Positions 25,720 through 35,033 of a stretch of DNA of 64,000 bases are shown here, piece after piece. Origin of the DNA: Ruegeria sp. HKCCD8929 (GTDB lineage Bacteria; Pseudomonadota; Alphaproteobacteria; Rhodobacterales; Rhodobacteraceae); contig NZ_WPZY01000003.1 of the NCBI RefSeq assembly GCF_013031405.1, forward strand, positions 62,001-126,000, in the 5' to 3' direction. Within the stretch, counting starts at the first letter, position 1. The number at the start of each line of letters is the position of its first letter. The position numbers and the translations under genes are program-made. The notes below the pieces were generated by a model that saw only the letters and a program-made list of their open reading frames with translations, made no database searches and had not been told where the DNA came from.

Positions 25720-28498
25720 CTGTCCCCTCTCCGATGGCAGCCGGAATCAATACCCCGGACTTGGCATAGCTGTCCTCGAGCGCCGCCTGCAACTGCTCGA
25801 TCCGGTCGAAGCCGGTGGTCCGGCAGAGAAAGGCCGCGCCGCCCTCGCCGATGCTGCCCGTCTCGATCGCCTTGCCCGACAAAAGCCGCGCCGCCGTCTG
25901 TACCGACCAGCATAGGTCATAGCAGTCCTTGAGCGTCCGGGCATCCGCGACATTCAGCAGCCCGGCAGCGACGGCGCCGTCGAGGCCGGAATGCACATCG
26001 CGCTCGACCCGGCCCGCCAGCAGCGCGCCGGTTTCGGCCATCAGTTCGATGTCCAGCAACCGCCCCGGCCCGGTCTTGGCATCCCAGACGCCCGACGGGG
26101 TCTTGGCCGCCGCCAGCCGGGTGCGCATCTCGACCACCTCGCCCAGCACGTTTTGCCGGTCCTTCGCCTCGGCGATGAAGCCCGCCCTGAAGGTCTCGAT
26201 ATCGCGGACAAGGCTGGCCTCACCCACCACCACGCGGGCACGGGTCAGGGCGAGATGTTCCCAGACCCAGGCCTCTTCGCGTTGATAATGGGTAAAGCTG
26301 GCCCAGCTCGTGGCAACCGGCCCCTGATTGCCCGAGGGGCGCAGGCGCATGTCGACCTCATAAAGCCGCCCTTCGGCCATGGGCGCGGTCAGTGCGGTGA
26401 TCAGTGCCTGCGTAAAGCGGGCATAATAGGTACGCGTGGCTAGCGGGCGCTTGCCCTCGGACATATCGACCCCTTCGGGATCGTAGATCACGATCACGTC
26501 TAGATCGGATTGCGCGTTGATCCGCCCTGCCCCCAGCGAGCCCATGCCCAGCACGGCCGCCCCGCGCCCCGGCGCAGGCCCATGCTTGCGGGCGAACTGC
26601 GCGGCGACGCAAGGCAGGATGGCAGCGATCACCGCATCGGCCAGTTCGGCATAGTGTTGCCCCGCTGTGGCTCCGTCGATCAGGCCCCGCAGGTGGTGCA
26701 CACCGATGCGGAAATGCCACTCCTTGCCCCAGCGGCGGGCCATGTCGAGTTGGCGTTCATAATCGTCCTCGCCCTCCAGCGCCTGTCGCAACTCGGCCTC
26801 CAACGCCGCCTGCCCGGGCCAGTCGGTAAAGAACGCGCCGCCGATCACCGCATCGAAGACAGAGGAGTTGCGCGACAGGTGGGTGGCCAGCGCGTGAGAG
26901 GTGCCAACGATATCGACCAGCAGGTCGATGAGCTGCGGGTTGGCTTCGAATAACGAAAACAGTTGCACCCCGGCGGGCAGGCCCGCGAGGAAGCCGTCGA
27001 GCGCCACCAGCGCCTCATCCGGCTTGGCGGTTTTGGCGAGGCGGGACAGAAGTTCGGGTTTGATGCGCTCGAAGATACGCGCGCCACGCTGCGAACGGAG
27101 GGCGGGATAGGTGGGCCAGCGGGCCATGACGCCGGCATCGAACTCGACCTCAGCCGGTTGCGTCGGCGCGGGGCCGGAACCGGGTGCGAAGAAACCTTCG
27201 GTCAGGTCGTGCACCTCGGTCAGTCGGTCGGTCAGATCATCGGTCAACTCTTCGGCGCCGATCCCCATCAGACAAGCCACCCTTTCGATGCCGTCCGGTG
27301 ACTGCGGCAGCTTGTGGGTCTGCGCGTCATGCACCATCTGGATGCGGTGTTCGACCTCGCGATGGGCGCGGTAGTGATCGGTCAGCTTGTCGGCCACGTC
27401 CTGCGGCACCCAGCCCTTGGTGGCCAGCGCTGCCAGCCCCTCGACCGTGCCGCGCAGGCGCAGGTCGCTGTCGCGCCCTCCGGCAATCAACTGACGGGTC
27501 TGAGTGAAGAACTCGATCTCGCGGATGCCGCCCCGGCCCAGCTTCATGTCATGACCAGGGATCGACAGCGCCCCGCCGGTGCCTTTGTTTTCGCGGATAC
27601 GCAGGCGCATGTCGTGGGCGTCCTGAATGGCGGTGAAATCCAGATGTCGCCGCCAGACGAAGGGCCGCAAGGTGTCGAGAAACCGGTCCCCGGCCTTCAG
27701 ATCGCCCGCACAAGGCCGCGCCTTGATATAGGCGGCACGTTCCCAGGTACGGCCCAGGCTTTCGTAGTAGCGCTCGGCAGCCTCCATCGCCATGCAGACC
27801 GGGGTGACCGCCGGGTCGGGGCGCAGCCGCAGGTCGGTGCGAAACACGTAACCATCGGCGGTCTTGTCGCTGAGGGTGGCGCAGAAATTGCGGGTCGCGC
27901 GCACCATACTCTGTCGCGCCTCGTAGAAATCGTCCGGCTCGAACCGGGTCTCGTCGAAGAGCACGATCAGGTCGATATCCGAGCTGTAATTCAGCTCATG
28001 CGCGCCCATCTTGCCCATGGCCAGGATGACAAGGCCCCCGGCAGTCTCGATATCGTCCTCGGTCTGGCCCGGCAGCTTGCCGCGCCGGATCGCCCGCGCG
28101 ATCTCGGCCTTGGCCGCCACATCCGCCGCCTGAGCACCGAAATCAGTGAGCACCGCCGTCACCCGTTCCAGCGGCCATGCACCCGACAGATCCGCCAGCG
28201 CGGTCAGCAGGGCCAGCCGCCGCTTGGCCAGCCGCAACCCTGGTTTCAACTGATCGGGCGGTAGAGCGTGCACGGCAGCGGTGACCTCGGCGATCGCCGC
28301 CTCGGGGTCGGCCAGCGTCGGGGCCAGCCAGTCGGCCTCCTGCTCGATCAGGCTTTTGAGGTAGGGGCTGGAGCCCGCGACACCTTCGATCAGTGCGCCC
28401 TGCTCAGCGGTCAGTCCGGGCACGGCGGCGCGTGTATCGGCGCCAAGCGCAGGATCAAAGGGGCGTGGCAGGCGGGATATGGTCAAAGCTCCAGTCAT
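25706..28498 (-). CDS. glnE: Bifunctional glutamine synthetase adenylyltransferase/deadenylase
   Basis: GlnE (about 930 residues) controls glutamine synthetase by adding or removing AMP. Two nucleotidyltransferase domains are visible, with metal-site Asp pairs: MGAHELNYSSDIDLIVLFDE in the N-terminal half (deadenylase) and MGSLGAGRINAQSDLDVIVIYDPEG in the C-terminal half (adenylylase). Each is followed by a helical GlnD/GlnE-like region. I chose the ATG at 28498; a TTG at 28534 with GAGGGG upstream is an alternative. The 3' end overlaps a 91-residue ORF. Confidence 0.95.
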   Translation of the reverse strand: MTGALTISRLPRPFDPALGADTRAAVPGLTAEQGALIEGVAGSSPYLKSLIEQEADWLAPTLADPEAAIAEVTAAVHALPPDQLKPGLRLAKRRLALLTALADLSGAWPLERVTAVLTDFGAQAADVAAKAEIARAIRRGKLPGQTEDDIETAGGLVILAMGKMGAHELNYSSDIDLIVLFDETRFEPDDFYEARQSMVRATRNFCATLSDKTADGYVFRTDLRLRPDPAVTPVCMAMEAAERYYESLGRTWERAAYIKARPCAGDLKAGDRFLDTLRPFVWRRHLDFTAIQDAHDMRLRIRENKGTGGALSIPGHDMKLGRGGIREIEFFTQTRQLIAGGRDSDLRLRGTVEGLAALATKGWVPQDVADKLTDHYRAHREVEHRIQMVHDAQTHKLPQSPDGIERVACLMGIGAEELTDDLTDRLTEVHDLTEGFFAPGSGPAPTQPAEVEFDAGVMARWPTYPALRSQRGARIFERIKPELLSRLAKTAKPDEALVALDGFLAGLPAGVQLFSLFEANPQLIDLLVDIVGTSHALATHLSRNSSVFDAVIGGAFFTDWPGQAALEAELRQALEGEDDYERQLDMARRWGKEWHFRIGVHHLRGLIDGATAGQHYAELADAVIAAILPCVAAQFARKHGPAPGRGAAVLGMGSLGAGRINAQSDLDVIVIYDPEGVDMSEGKRPLATRTYYARFTQALITALTAPMAEGRLYEVDMRLRPSGNQGPVATSWASFTHYQREEAWVWEHLALTRARVVVGEASLVRDIETFRAGFIAEAKDRQNVLGEVVEMRTRLAAAKTPSGVWDAKTGPGRLLDIELMAETGALLAGRVERDVHSGLDGAVAAGLLNVADARTLKDCYDLCWSVQTAARLLSGKAIETGSIGEGGAAFLCRTTGFDRIEQLQAALEDSYAKSGVLIPAAIGEGTDGPE

Positions 28499-28615
28499 TG
28501 CCGCAGGGTGAGCATTGCTAGGCGCCAAGGTCAATGCGTCAACCCCTCGCGCCGTGCTTGTAGGGCAATCAGGACGAGCCTAATCTGCCCCCTTCACCAA
28601 CGTGCGGAGACCGAG

Positions 28616-29083
28616 ATGAGCAAAAGCCTGAAACGCGTGCGCGCTGCACTCGCCGATGCCGGACTTGCCGTAGATATCCGCGAGACCGACAATGCCCGAA
28701 CCGCGCTGGATGCGGCCAATGCGGTGGGCTGCACGGTAGACCAGATCGCCAAATCCATCATCTTTCGCGGTGAGCAAACTGGTGAGGCCATCCTGTTCCT
28801 GACAGCAGGTGGAAACCGGGTGTGTGCAAACAAAGCCTCTCAAGCAGCCGGAGAACCGCTTGGTAAAGCGGATGCCGATCTGGTCCGCACCCAGACCGGG
28901 TTCGCAATCGGTGGCGTGGCGCCTGTTGGGCGTCTCTCGCCCATTCGTACGTTTCTCGACCCCCGGCTGGCCGAGTTTGGCACGATCTGGGCCGCAGCGG
29001 GTACACCACGACATGTATTCTCAATCAGTCCCGACGCATTGCTCAAACTGACCGGCGCGGTATCGGTGGAATTCACCGAGTAG
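28616..29083 (+). CDS. YbaK/EbsC-type aminoacyl-tRNA deacylase
   Basis: The 155-residue protein matches the YbaK/ProX-like editing-domain superfamily: CTVDQIAKSIIFRGEQTGEAILFLTAG with the conserved Lys, and TGFAIGGVAPVGRLSPIRTFLDPRL with the GGVxP motif. Relatives hydrolyse mischarged Cys- or Ala-tRNA(Pro). Which tRNA this member edits cannot be read from sequence. The frame opens far upstream in glnE antisense, but the ATG at 28616 gives the family N-terminus (SKSLKRVRAALADAGL). Confidence 0.85.
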   Translation: MSKSLKRVRAALADAGLAVDIRETDNARTALDAANAVGCTVDQIAKSIIFRGEQTGEAILFLTAGGNRVCANKASQAAGEPLGKADADLVRTQTGFAIGGVAPVGRLSPIRTFLDPRLAEFGTIWAAAGTPRHVFSISPDALLKLTGAVSVEFTE

Positions 29084-29140
29084 CTAAACAGCTCAAGAAA
29101 ACCGCCGCAAAACCGGCTTTTGGCGCATCAACGGAAAATA

Positions 29141-29217
29141 ATGTAAATCTTTTTCACATTACCCCTTGCATACCGCGGACGGCATCCTATCTTGATGTAT
29201 GTGAAAGCGATTTACAT
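29141..29217 (+). promoter_or_regulatory. Promoter flanked by two inverted 19-bp operator-like sites
   Basis: Site 1, ATGTAAATCTTTTTCACAT (29141-29159), and site 2, ATGTGAAAGCGATTTACAT (29199-29217), match at 17 of 19 positions when one is inverted. Each has arms ATGTNAA-N5-TTNACAT. Between them lie TTGCAT (29166-29171) and TATCTT (29188-29193), 16 bp apart. Site 2 lies inside a wider repeat, TTGATGTA-N13-TACATCAA (29192-29220). The arrangement suggests a regulator acting on the DUF2852 gene at 29236. Confidence 0.65.
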
Positions 29218-29235
29218 CAAACCTGGAGAGACCCA

Positions 29236-29661
29236 ATGACCACTTTGTCCGACCCCGTCGCCCCCACCCATCCGGGCTGGCTCTACCGCGCCGAGGCCTG
29301 GCTTGATCAAAAGGGCAAAGGCGCCTGGATCGCCGCAATGGTCCTCGGCTTTGTCTTCTTCTGGCCCATCGGCCTGGCCCTTCTCGCCTACATGATCTGG
29401 AGCAAACGCATGTTCAGCAAATCCTGCCGCCGCAGCAAAACCTGGCGCAGTCACGCCACGGCGATGACACCCTCGGGCAACAGCGCCTTTGACGCCTACA
29501 AGGCAGACACGCTGGCCCGGCTGGAACGCGAACAGCATGATTTCGAAGCCTTCCTGGAACGCCTGCGCGAAGCCAAGGACAAAGCCGAGTTCGACCAGTT
29601 CATGGATGAACGCGCCCGTGCCGCCCGCGAAGAAGAAAACGACAAGGACGGCGACGCCTGA
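29236..29661 (+). CDS. DUF2852 membrane protein
   Basis: The 141-residue protein has one hydrophobic region (about residues 33-55, AWIAAMVLGFVFFWPIGLALLAYMIWSKR) and a charged C-terminal coiled coil (ALKRLEREQ-like ARLEREQHDFEAFLERLREAKDKAEFDQFMDERARAAREE). This layout fits DUF2852, an alphaproteobacterial family of unknown function. The gene has a conspicuous promoter with two inverted operator-like sites, so it is likely under specific control. An RDD-family gene follows 64 bp downstream. Confidence 0.82.
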   Translation: MTTLSDPVAPTHPGWLYRAEAWLDQKGKGAWIAAMVLGFVFFWPIGLALLAYMIWSKRMFSKSCRRSKTWRSHATAMTPSGNSAFDAYKADTLARLEREQHDFEAFLERLREAKDKAEFDQFMDERARAAREEENDKDGDA

Positions 29662-29725
29662 ACCAGGTTCCCCGCGCCCGCCCGACGTGGGGACCACCTT
29701 GTTTCGATCAACCGGATTTTCCGAT

Positions 29726-30163
29726 ATGACCCACCTGCCCCATCCCGACCGCCAGCCCGAGTTTTATCAATCCGTCGCAGCCAAGCGTTTCCTGGCTTGG
29801 GTATTCGACACCGTTATCATCATCCTGCTCAGCCTGATCGTGGTGCTGCTGACCGCCTTTGTCGGTGCCTTCATCTGGCCGCTGCTCTACCTGACGGTCG
29901 GCTTTGTCTACCGGGTCGCCACCATCGCAAACGGCTCGGCCACCTGGGGTATGCGGTTCGTCGGGGTCGAACTGCGCAACGCCTATGGCGCCCGTTTCGA
30001 TACCGGCCTGGCGTTGGCCCACACCGCCGGCTACACGATTTCCATGGCCATTCCGGTGCTGCAGGTGATCTCGGTCGTCATGATGTTGACCAGCGCCCGC
30101 GCGCAAGGTTTGACCGATATGGTGCTGGGCACGGTCGCAATTAACCGACGCGTGCTGGCGTAA
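29726..30163 (+). CDS. RDD-family membrane protein
   Basis: The 145-residue protein shows the RDD family layout: [22 protein letters not shown] at the first helix (Arg and Asp of the RDD name) and a second membrane helix ([19 protein letters not shown]). They are followed by [16 protein letters not shown] and a last helix near residues 105-122. RDD proteins have been linked to sodium or proton exchange or to lipid trafficking, but no function is established for this one. The frame opens upstream within DUF2852; the ATG at 29726 gives a proper N-terminus. Confidence 0.85.
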   Translation: MTHLPHPDRQPEFYQSVAAKRFLAWVFDTVIIILLSLIVVLLTAFVGAFIWPLLYLTVGFVYRVATIANGSATWGMRFVGVELRNAYGARFDTGLALAHTAGYTISMAIPVLQVISVVMMLTSARAQGLTDMVLGTVAINRRVLA

Positions 30164-30237
30164 GCGGCCTCTTTTTTGCACTCTTGGCGGGTCCCGAATC
30201 GGTTGTTATCATCCGGGCAGGAAACTACGGGACCCTC

Positions 30238-31062
30238 ATGCGCCACACGCTGCCAATCGCGCCACAATTCTATGTGACGGCTCCGCAACCCTGTCCGTAT
30301 CTCGAAGACAGGATGGAGCGTAAGTTGTTCACCGCGCTGCAAGGCGAAGGCGCGGAACGGTTAAACAATTCGCTGTCGCAGCAGGGGTTTCGCCGGTCCC
30401 AGAACGTACTCTACCGCCCTTCCTGCACCGAATGCGCCGCCTGCCTCTCGGCGCGGATCGACGTCTCGAAATTCGCCCCGAGCAAAAGCCAAAAACGGAC
30501 CGTGCGGCGCAACGCACATCTGGGCCGGCGGGCAACCTCGCCTTGGGCCACCGACGATCAGTTCGACCTCTTCCGCACTTACCTCGACACCCGCCACGCC
30601 GATGGCGGCATGGCCGATATGGATGTGTTCGAGTTCGCCGCGATGATCGAGGAAACGCCGGTCCGCAGCCGCGTGGTGGAATATACCGACAACCGCACCG
30701 GCGATCTGACGGCGGTCAGCCTCACGGACGTGCTCGAAGACGGGCTGAGCATGGTCTACTCTTTCTACGATCCGGACCAGCCGCAGAACTCGCTGGGCAC
30801 GTACATGATCCTCGATCATATCGAGATCGCGCGTGAGGCCGGGCTGCCTTATGTCTATCTCGGCTACTGGGTGCCGGGCAGCCCCAAGATGGGCTACAAG
30901 GCCAAGTTCTCAGGCCTGGAGATCTATCTGAAGGGCCAATGGCTGACCGTGAAGAACCCCGACGCCTTCGCCAACACCTCGCACCACCCGCTCTCGACCG
31001 ACCCGATTGCCGAGCAGGTGGCGAATATCCAACTGCCCGACCGCCATCCGACAAAAGGCTGA
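30238..31062 (+). CDS. bpt: Aspartate/glutamate leucyltransferase (Bpt, ATE-like)
   Basis: This 274-residue N-end-rule transferase adds Leu from Leu-tRNA to proteins with N-terminal Asp or Glu, marking them for ClpAP. The N-terminal cysteine-rich part [18 protein letters not shown] and the GNAT-like C-terminal part ([40 protein letters not shown]) fit the Bpt/Ate1 family. I chose the ATG at 30238 ([19 protein letters not shown]); an upstream TTG in frame is less likely. A VOC-family gene follows 6 bp later. Confidence 0.92.
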   Translation: MRHTLPIAPQFYVTAPQPCPYLEDRMERKLFTALQGEGAERLNNSLSQQGFRRSQNVLYRPSCTECAACLSARIDVSKFAPSKSQKRTVRRNAHLGRRATSPWATDDQFDLFRTYLDTRHADGGMADMDVFEFAAMIEETPVRSRVVEYTDNRTGDLTAVSLTDVLEDGLSMVYSFYDPDQPQNSLGTYMILDHIEIAREAGLPYVYLGYWVPGSPKMGYKAKFSGLEIYLKGQWLTVKNPDAFANTSHHPLSTDPIAEQVANIQLPDRHPTKG

Positions 31063-31068
31063 GGCCGA

Positions 31069-31458
31069 ATGCGACAATCCATATTCGCCGTCGCTCTGGT
31101 GGTGGCGGATTACGACACCGCCATCGCGTTCTACGTGGACACTATAGGTTTCACACTCGATCAGGACAAAGACCTGGGCGGTGGCAAACGCTGGGTCCGC
31201 GTCACGCCACCCGGCGCCGCGCAAGGCTCCCTGATCCTCGCTCAAGCGGACGGGGACGCACAACGTGCAGCCATCGGCAATCAGACCGGAGGCCGGGTCG
31301 GGTTCTTTCTCACCACCGACGATTTCGCCCGCGACCACGCCGCGATGTTGGCCAAGGGCGTAGTGTTCGAGGAAGAGCCGCGCCACGAACCCTATGGCAC
31401 GGTCGCGGTCTGGCGCGACCCGTTCGGCAACCGCTGGGACCTGCTCCAGTTCACCTGA
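31069..31458 (+). CDS. VOC-family (glyoxalase-fold) protein
   Basis: The 129-residue protein has the paired beta-alpha-beta-beta-beta units of the vicinal oxygen chelate fold: IFAVALVVADYDTAIAFYVDTIGFTL in the first and GRVGFFLTTDDFARDHAAMLAKGVVFEEEPRHEPYGTVAVWRDPFGNRWDLLQ in the second. Likely metal ligands include the last-strand Glu/Asp region. The substrate is unknown. It follows bpt by 6 bp and is convergent with the TRAP operon, with a modular repeat element between. Confidence 0.85.
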   Translation: MRQSIFAVALVVADYDTAIAFYVDTIGFTLDQDKDLGGGKRWVRVTPPGAAQGSLILAQADGDAQRAAIGNQTGGRVGFFLTTDDFARDHAAMLAKGVVFEEEPRHEPYGTVAVWRDPFGNRWDLLQFT

Positions 31459-31466
31459 CCCGGACC

Positions 31467-31541
31467 CTTCTTCTGTTCAGAAATATCCCGGGGACGAATT
31501 GCCCCGGACCTCATCCGGGGCAAGAAGGGGCAGCGCCCCTT
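31467..31541 (-). repeat. Modular intergenic element, copy 3
   Basis: On the minus strand, hairpin AAGGGGC/GCCCCTT (31525-31541) comes first. Next is a perfect 10-bp hairpin, TTGCCCCGGA with TCCGGGGCAA (31499-31523). The tail (31467-31493) is last and reads CCCCGGGATATTT, C, TGAACAGAAGAAG. It lies between the convergent VOC and TRAP permease genes, and in its own orientation it follows dctM. Confidence 0.85.
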
Positions 31542-31562
31542 TGCCTTCAAACAAAAAAGAGC

Positions 31563-31586
31563 AAAGGGAGCCCGAAGGCTCCCTTT
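31563..31586 (-). terminator. Intrinsic terminator after the TRAP operon
   Basis: A perfect 10-bp stem, AAAGGGAGCC (31563-31572) with GGCTCCCTTT (31577-31586), has loop CGAA. A stretch that reads CTCTTTTTT on the minus strand follows. It lies 26 bp past the dctM stop and could act in both directions. Confidence 0.75.
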
Positions 31587-31611
31587 TCATTCTGATAACA
31601 GCCGTCTCCGA

Positions 31612-33966
31612 TCAGTTCGGGATCAGTGCCGGCACGATGGTGACGATTGCCGGGAAGAACCACAAGATTGCGATGCCCACCACCTGAATGATCACGAAGG
31701 GCACGATGCCGCGATAGATGTGGCCCGTGGTTACCTCTTTCGGTGCAACCCCGCGCAAATAGAACAGCGCAAAACCAAAGGGCGGTGTCAGGAACGAGGT
31801 CTGCAGGTTCACCGCCACCATGATCGTCACCCATTTCGGATCGAACGAGCCGCCATAGATCACCGGCCCCACGATCGGGATCACGATGTAGATGATCTCG
31901 AGGAAATCGAGCACGAAACCCAGCACAAAGAGTACCAGCATCACGATCAGGAAAACCGTGAATTCGTTGTCGAAGCTCTTCAGGAATTGCTGGATGTAGT
32001 GCTCTCCGCCAAACGAGATCACCACCAAGTTCAACAGCTGCGAACCGATCAGGATGGTGAACACCATCGAGGTCACCTTGGCCGTCTCACGCACCACCGG
32101 GCTCAGCACGCCCGTCTTCAACAGCACCCAGCACCCGAACAACAGTCCGAACAGTGCGTAGAGATAGGCGCCATAGGCAAAGAAGAAGGCGATCCAGCTT
32201 TCGACGCTGACATTCCCTTGATTGATGCGCAGATCGAAATTTACTCCGATCAGAATGCAGATGATGATGGCAAAGGTGGACCAGATGATCACCATGCCCG
32301 AGCGACCCTCATCCTGCAGCTTTCGATACGCGGCCAGCATGATGGCCCCGCCCGCGCCAAGCGCCGCAGCGGGTGTCGGATTGGTGATACCGCCCAGAAT
32401 CGAGCCCAGCACCGCGATGATCAGAACCAGTGGTGGGAACACGACCCGAATCAGTTCGTTCCTGGTGGCGCGCACAGCCGCCACCTTACACCCATACAGT
32501 GTCAGGATCAGCGGCAGAGCAATGATTAACACCGTCGCCCCCGAAGAGGTGGTCGGTTGAACAAACAGAACATCGGCCAGAGCCAGAAGCAGCAACCCGA
32601 TGGCCCCCGCGATCAGCGGGCGCACATCCCGGGACGGCGCGATGCCCCGGCCAAGCATCAGCGTGAGCCCCAGCAGGACGATTATCACGGCCATACCGGT
32701 GCCGATCGGTGCCGCCGCGTCGATCTTCGCTTGGCGTGCCTCGGCGATCTGCTCATCGCTCAGCCGTTCGCTTTGATTGACACCGCCTGCGGCGTCGATG
32801 GCCTCCTGCTCGGCAACGGCCTGGTCCCAGGCCTCTTGCCCATGCAGTTCGATCATCGAGACCTTGCATTGTTCCGGCACTTTGGTCCGCAGGCTGGCAC
32901 CCTCGCCGATGTCGGAAAAGGCCGAGACGGTGACATCCTGCGAGCCGACGATGCCGACGCCGGACAGAAGGATTACGCCCGCGATCAGCGCAACCGGCGC
33001 CCCGAGGAACCAGGTCAGACCCTCACCGCGGGTGATCGGCTCGTGATTGGACGCGCCCAGTGCAACCGCTGGCGCCTTTTCAGGGTTCAGCATCGCGTAG
33101 CCAAAGGCATAAAGCGCGTAGAGCAGCGCCAGCATGATCCCCGGCAACAACGCAGCCTGGAACAGTGTTCCGACCGAGACCACAGCAGGTTCGCCTAGAT
33201 AGGTCAGCGCATCGGAACAGCCCGCAGCCACCGCCCGGCTCTCCTGCGCGGCCGAGTAGAGATCGCCCGCCAGCGTGCCCAGAAGAACGATCACGATAGA
33301 CGGCGGAATGATCTGCCCCAGTGTCCCGCTCGCAGCGATCACCCCCGTTGCTAGTTCCGGCGAGTAGTTGTTGCGCAGCATCGTCGGCAGGGCCAGCAGG
33401 CCCATGGTCACCACGGTCGCCCCGACGATACCGGTCGAGGCCGCCAGAAACGCGCCCACCACCACGATGGACACGGCCAGACCGCCGGGCAGCGGGCCAA
33501 AAACACGGGCCATGGTGGTCAGCAGGTCGTTGGCGATCTTCGAGCGTTCCAGCGTGATGCCCATCAGCACAAACATCAGCACCGCCAGCAGCGTTTCGAT
33601 GGACTGGCCCGCCAGAACCCGCTCGTTGATGCGGTTGACGATAAAGGAGACGTTGCGGTCCAAGGCCACTTCCCAGCCCTGGACGAAGACCGGCTCGGCA
33701 CTTCTCGGCAGATCCGGGTATCGGAAGACCGAGATGGTATCCGGGTGCACCCCGGAATTGACCAGATCACGATAAAGCGTTGACGATGTGTCGATTGCCT
33801 GGTGGATCAGCAGCCCGGCGCTGTCGAGCGCGGCAATGATCCCGAACGAGATGATCCCCGCGCCGCCAATGGCAAACGCCACCGGAAAGCCGGAAAGGAT
33901 GCTGCCGAACAGGCAGAAAAAAACGATAATGAGGCCGATTTCGACGCCATCAAGACCGAATAGCAT
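31612..33966 (-). CDS. dctM: TRAP transporter large permease (DctM family, oversized)
   Basis: The 784-residue protein has the DctM core, including N-terminal GLIIVFFCLFGSILSGFPVA, ASTGIVGATVVTMGLLALP, GTLGQIIPPSIVIVLLG and C-terminal FLTPPFGFALFYLRGVAP. Typical DctM proteins are about 430 residues. Here about 300 extra residues are present: a loop near residues 45-95, a charged hydrophilic segment near 365-425 (DQAVAEQEAIDAAGG, QIAEARQAKIDAAAP) and extra membrane helices around it. It transports a solute delivered by the periplasmic protein encoded at 35034, using the sodium gradient. It begins 17 bp after the dctQ stop. Confidence 0.88.
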   Translation of the reverse strand: MLFGLDGVEIGLIIVFFCLFGSILSGFPVAFAIGGAGIISFGIIAALDSAGLLIHQAIDTSSTLYRDLVNSGVHPDTISVFRYPDLPRSAEPVFVQGWEVALDRNVSFIVNRINERVLAGQSIETLLAVLMFVLMGITLERSKIANDLLTTMARVFGPLPGGLAVSIVVVGAFLAASTGIVGATVVTMGLLALPTMLRNNYSPELATGVIAASGTLGQIIPPSIVIVLLGTLAGDLYSAAQESRAVAAGCSDALTYLGEPAVVSVGTLFQAALLPGIMLALLYALYAFGYAMLNPEKAPAVALGASNHEPITRGEGLTWFLGAPVALIAGVILLSGVGIVGSQDVTVSAFSDIGEGASLRTKVPEQCKVSMIELHGQEAWDQAVAEQEAIDAAGGVNQSERLSDEQIAEARQAKIDAAAPIGTGMAVIIVLLGLTLMLGRGIAPSRDVRPLIAGAIGLLLLALADVLFVQPTTSSGATVLIIALPLILTLYGCKVAAVRATRNELIRVVFPPLVLIIAVLGSILGGITNPTPAAALGAGGAIMLAAYRKLQDEGRSGMVIIWSTFAIIICILIGVNFDLRINQGNVSVESWIAFFFAYGAYLYALFGLLFGCWVLLKTGVLSPVVRETAKVTSMVFTILIGSQLLNLVVISFGGEHYIQQFLKSFDNEFTVFLIVMLVLFVLGFVLDFLEIIYIVIPIVGPVIYGGSFDPKWVTIMVAVNLQTSFLTPPFGFALFYLRGVAPKEVTTGHIYRGIVPFVIIQVVGIAILWFFPAIVTIVPALIPN

Positions 33967-33983
33967 AGCTCAGGTTCCTATTC

Positions 33984-34910
33984 TCAATGCGCGCCTTCAT
34001 AGGCTTCTTCACCCTCTCCAAGCGTATCCTTGTCGAGGTATTTGTTTTCACTGGACGGCCCTTCGCGGAATTCCAGCCACGAGCGGTAGAAAAACGCGAC
34101 CGCCTGCAGGAACACCATTCCTGCAAAAGCCACCAGCAGGATCTTGAACAGGAAGTACCCGTTGAACCCGTTCGGGCTGAACCCGATGGTTTCCACGTTC
34201 CAGCGCAGCGCCCTGGCTTTCATCACCAGGCGGTCCAGCGTATCGCTGGCGGAAGGCTTTGGCACAATCAGGTGCCGCCACAGGAAATACCAGCCATACA
34301 TCCAGATCACGATGGCCATCGGCATCATGAATAGCACCGCGCCGCACATATCTATCACTCGCTTGGCGCGGTGACTGACCCCGGAATAGATCAGGTCGAC
34401 CCGGACATGGCTGCCCTGGACAAACGTGTAGGTGCAGCACAGGCAGACCACCATTGCATTGTAAAGTTTAAGTTCCTCCGAGAACCAACTGATATCCATG
34501 GAGAAAGGGATGCCCAGCCCAAAGGACATATCAGGCCGCGCAAACACCCGCTGGATGAACACGATGACGATCTGCTGGACCACCATCAAAAGACCCGCCC
34601 AGGCAAAGAAACGCCCGGTTGTGTTGGCAAACCCTTCGAGGCCCCGCACCATGCCCCACATGAAATTCCGGTGGTAAAGGCCAATGGCCGTCAGAACCAG
34701 AAGCAGGGTGAAGACCACAAAGAAGAACTCGACCGAACCGCCATAATAGACAAAGCGCATGATCGCCTCTTTGTCGGACCAGTTCAGCCAGAGTTGCGGA
34801 TGCGTGATGGCGTATCCGAAATTATAGAAGGCTTCGGCAATGTTCTGAACGAACCAGACCAGTCCGTTCCACAGGGCGCCAAAAAACGAGGTTCCGTTAT
34901 CGTCCTGCAT
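33984..34910 (-). CDS. dctQ: TRAP transporter small permease (DctQ family, extended)
   Basis: The 308-residue protein has the DctQ four-helix core: YNAMVVCLCCTYTFVQGSHVRVDLIYSGVSHRAKRVIDM with the conserved RVD segment, and VLFMMPMAIVIWMYGWYFLWR. It is longer than usual (about 160-200 residues). There is an extra N-terminal region with two hydrophobic segments, and an insert before the last helix (KPSASDTLDRLVMKARALRWNVE). It should pair with the large permease. The gene lies between dctP and dctM, with a strong hairpin before it. Confidence 0.86.
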   Translation of the reverse strand: MQDDNGTSFFGALWNGLVWFVQNIAEAFYNFGYAITHPQLWLNWSDKEAIMRFVYYGGSVEFFFVVFTLLLVLTAIGLYHRNFMWGMVRGLEGFANTTGRFFAWAGLLMVVQQIVIVFIQRVFARPDMSFGLGIPFSMDISWFSEELKLYNAMVVCLCCTYTFVQGSHVRVDLIYSGVSHRAKRVIDMCGAVLFMMPMAIVIWMYGWYFLWRHLIVPKPSASDTLDRLVMKARALRWNVETIGFSPNGFNGYFLFKILLVAFAGMVFLQAVAFFYRSWLEFREGPSSENKYLDKDTLGEGEEAYEGAH

Positions 34911-34988
34911 GTTATCCCCAGGGTCGCGTCGGTTGCACTGCTGATTATAGCGGACCCGTCAGGCCCGCGCATGTGCAACGGGAAAGGC

Positions 34989-35008
34989 TTCCCCGCAGGT
35001 GCGGGGAA
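34989..35008 (-). terminator. Hairpin between dctP and dctQ
   Basis: TTCCCCGC (34989-34996) pairs perfectly with GCGGGGAA (35001-35008) around loop AGGT, 26 bp beyond the dctP stop and upstream of dctQ. It may cause partial termination or protect the 3' end of dctP mRNA, which would give more binding protein than permease. Confidence 0.6.
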
Positions 35009-35033
35009 ACCATTTGATTGAGCGTTTTAACGA

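Noticed and set aside
28268..28615. Upstream extension of the YbaK-like gene
   Set aside because: The extra residues are antisense to glnE and look like low-complexity translation; the family N-terminus starts at 28616.
29100..29127. Possible terminator after the YbaK-like gene
   Set aside because: The AAAA/TTTT pairing around CCGGC has mismatches and a bulge, and no T-run; too weak to list.
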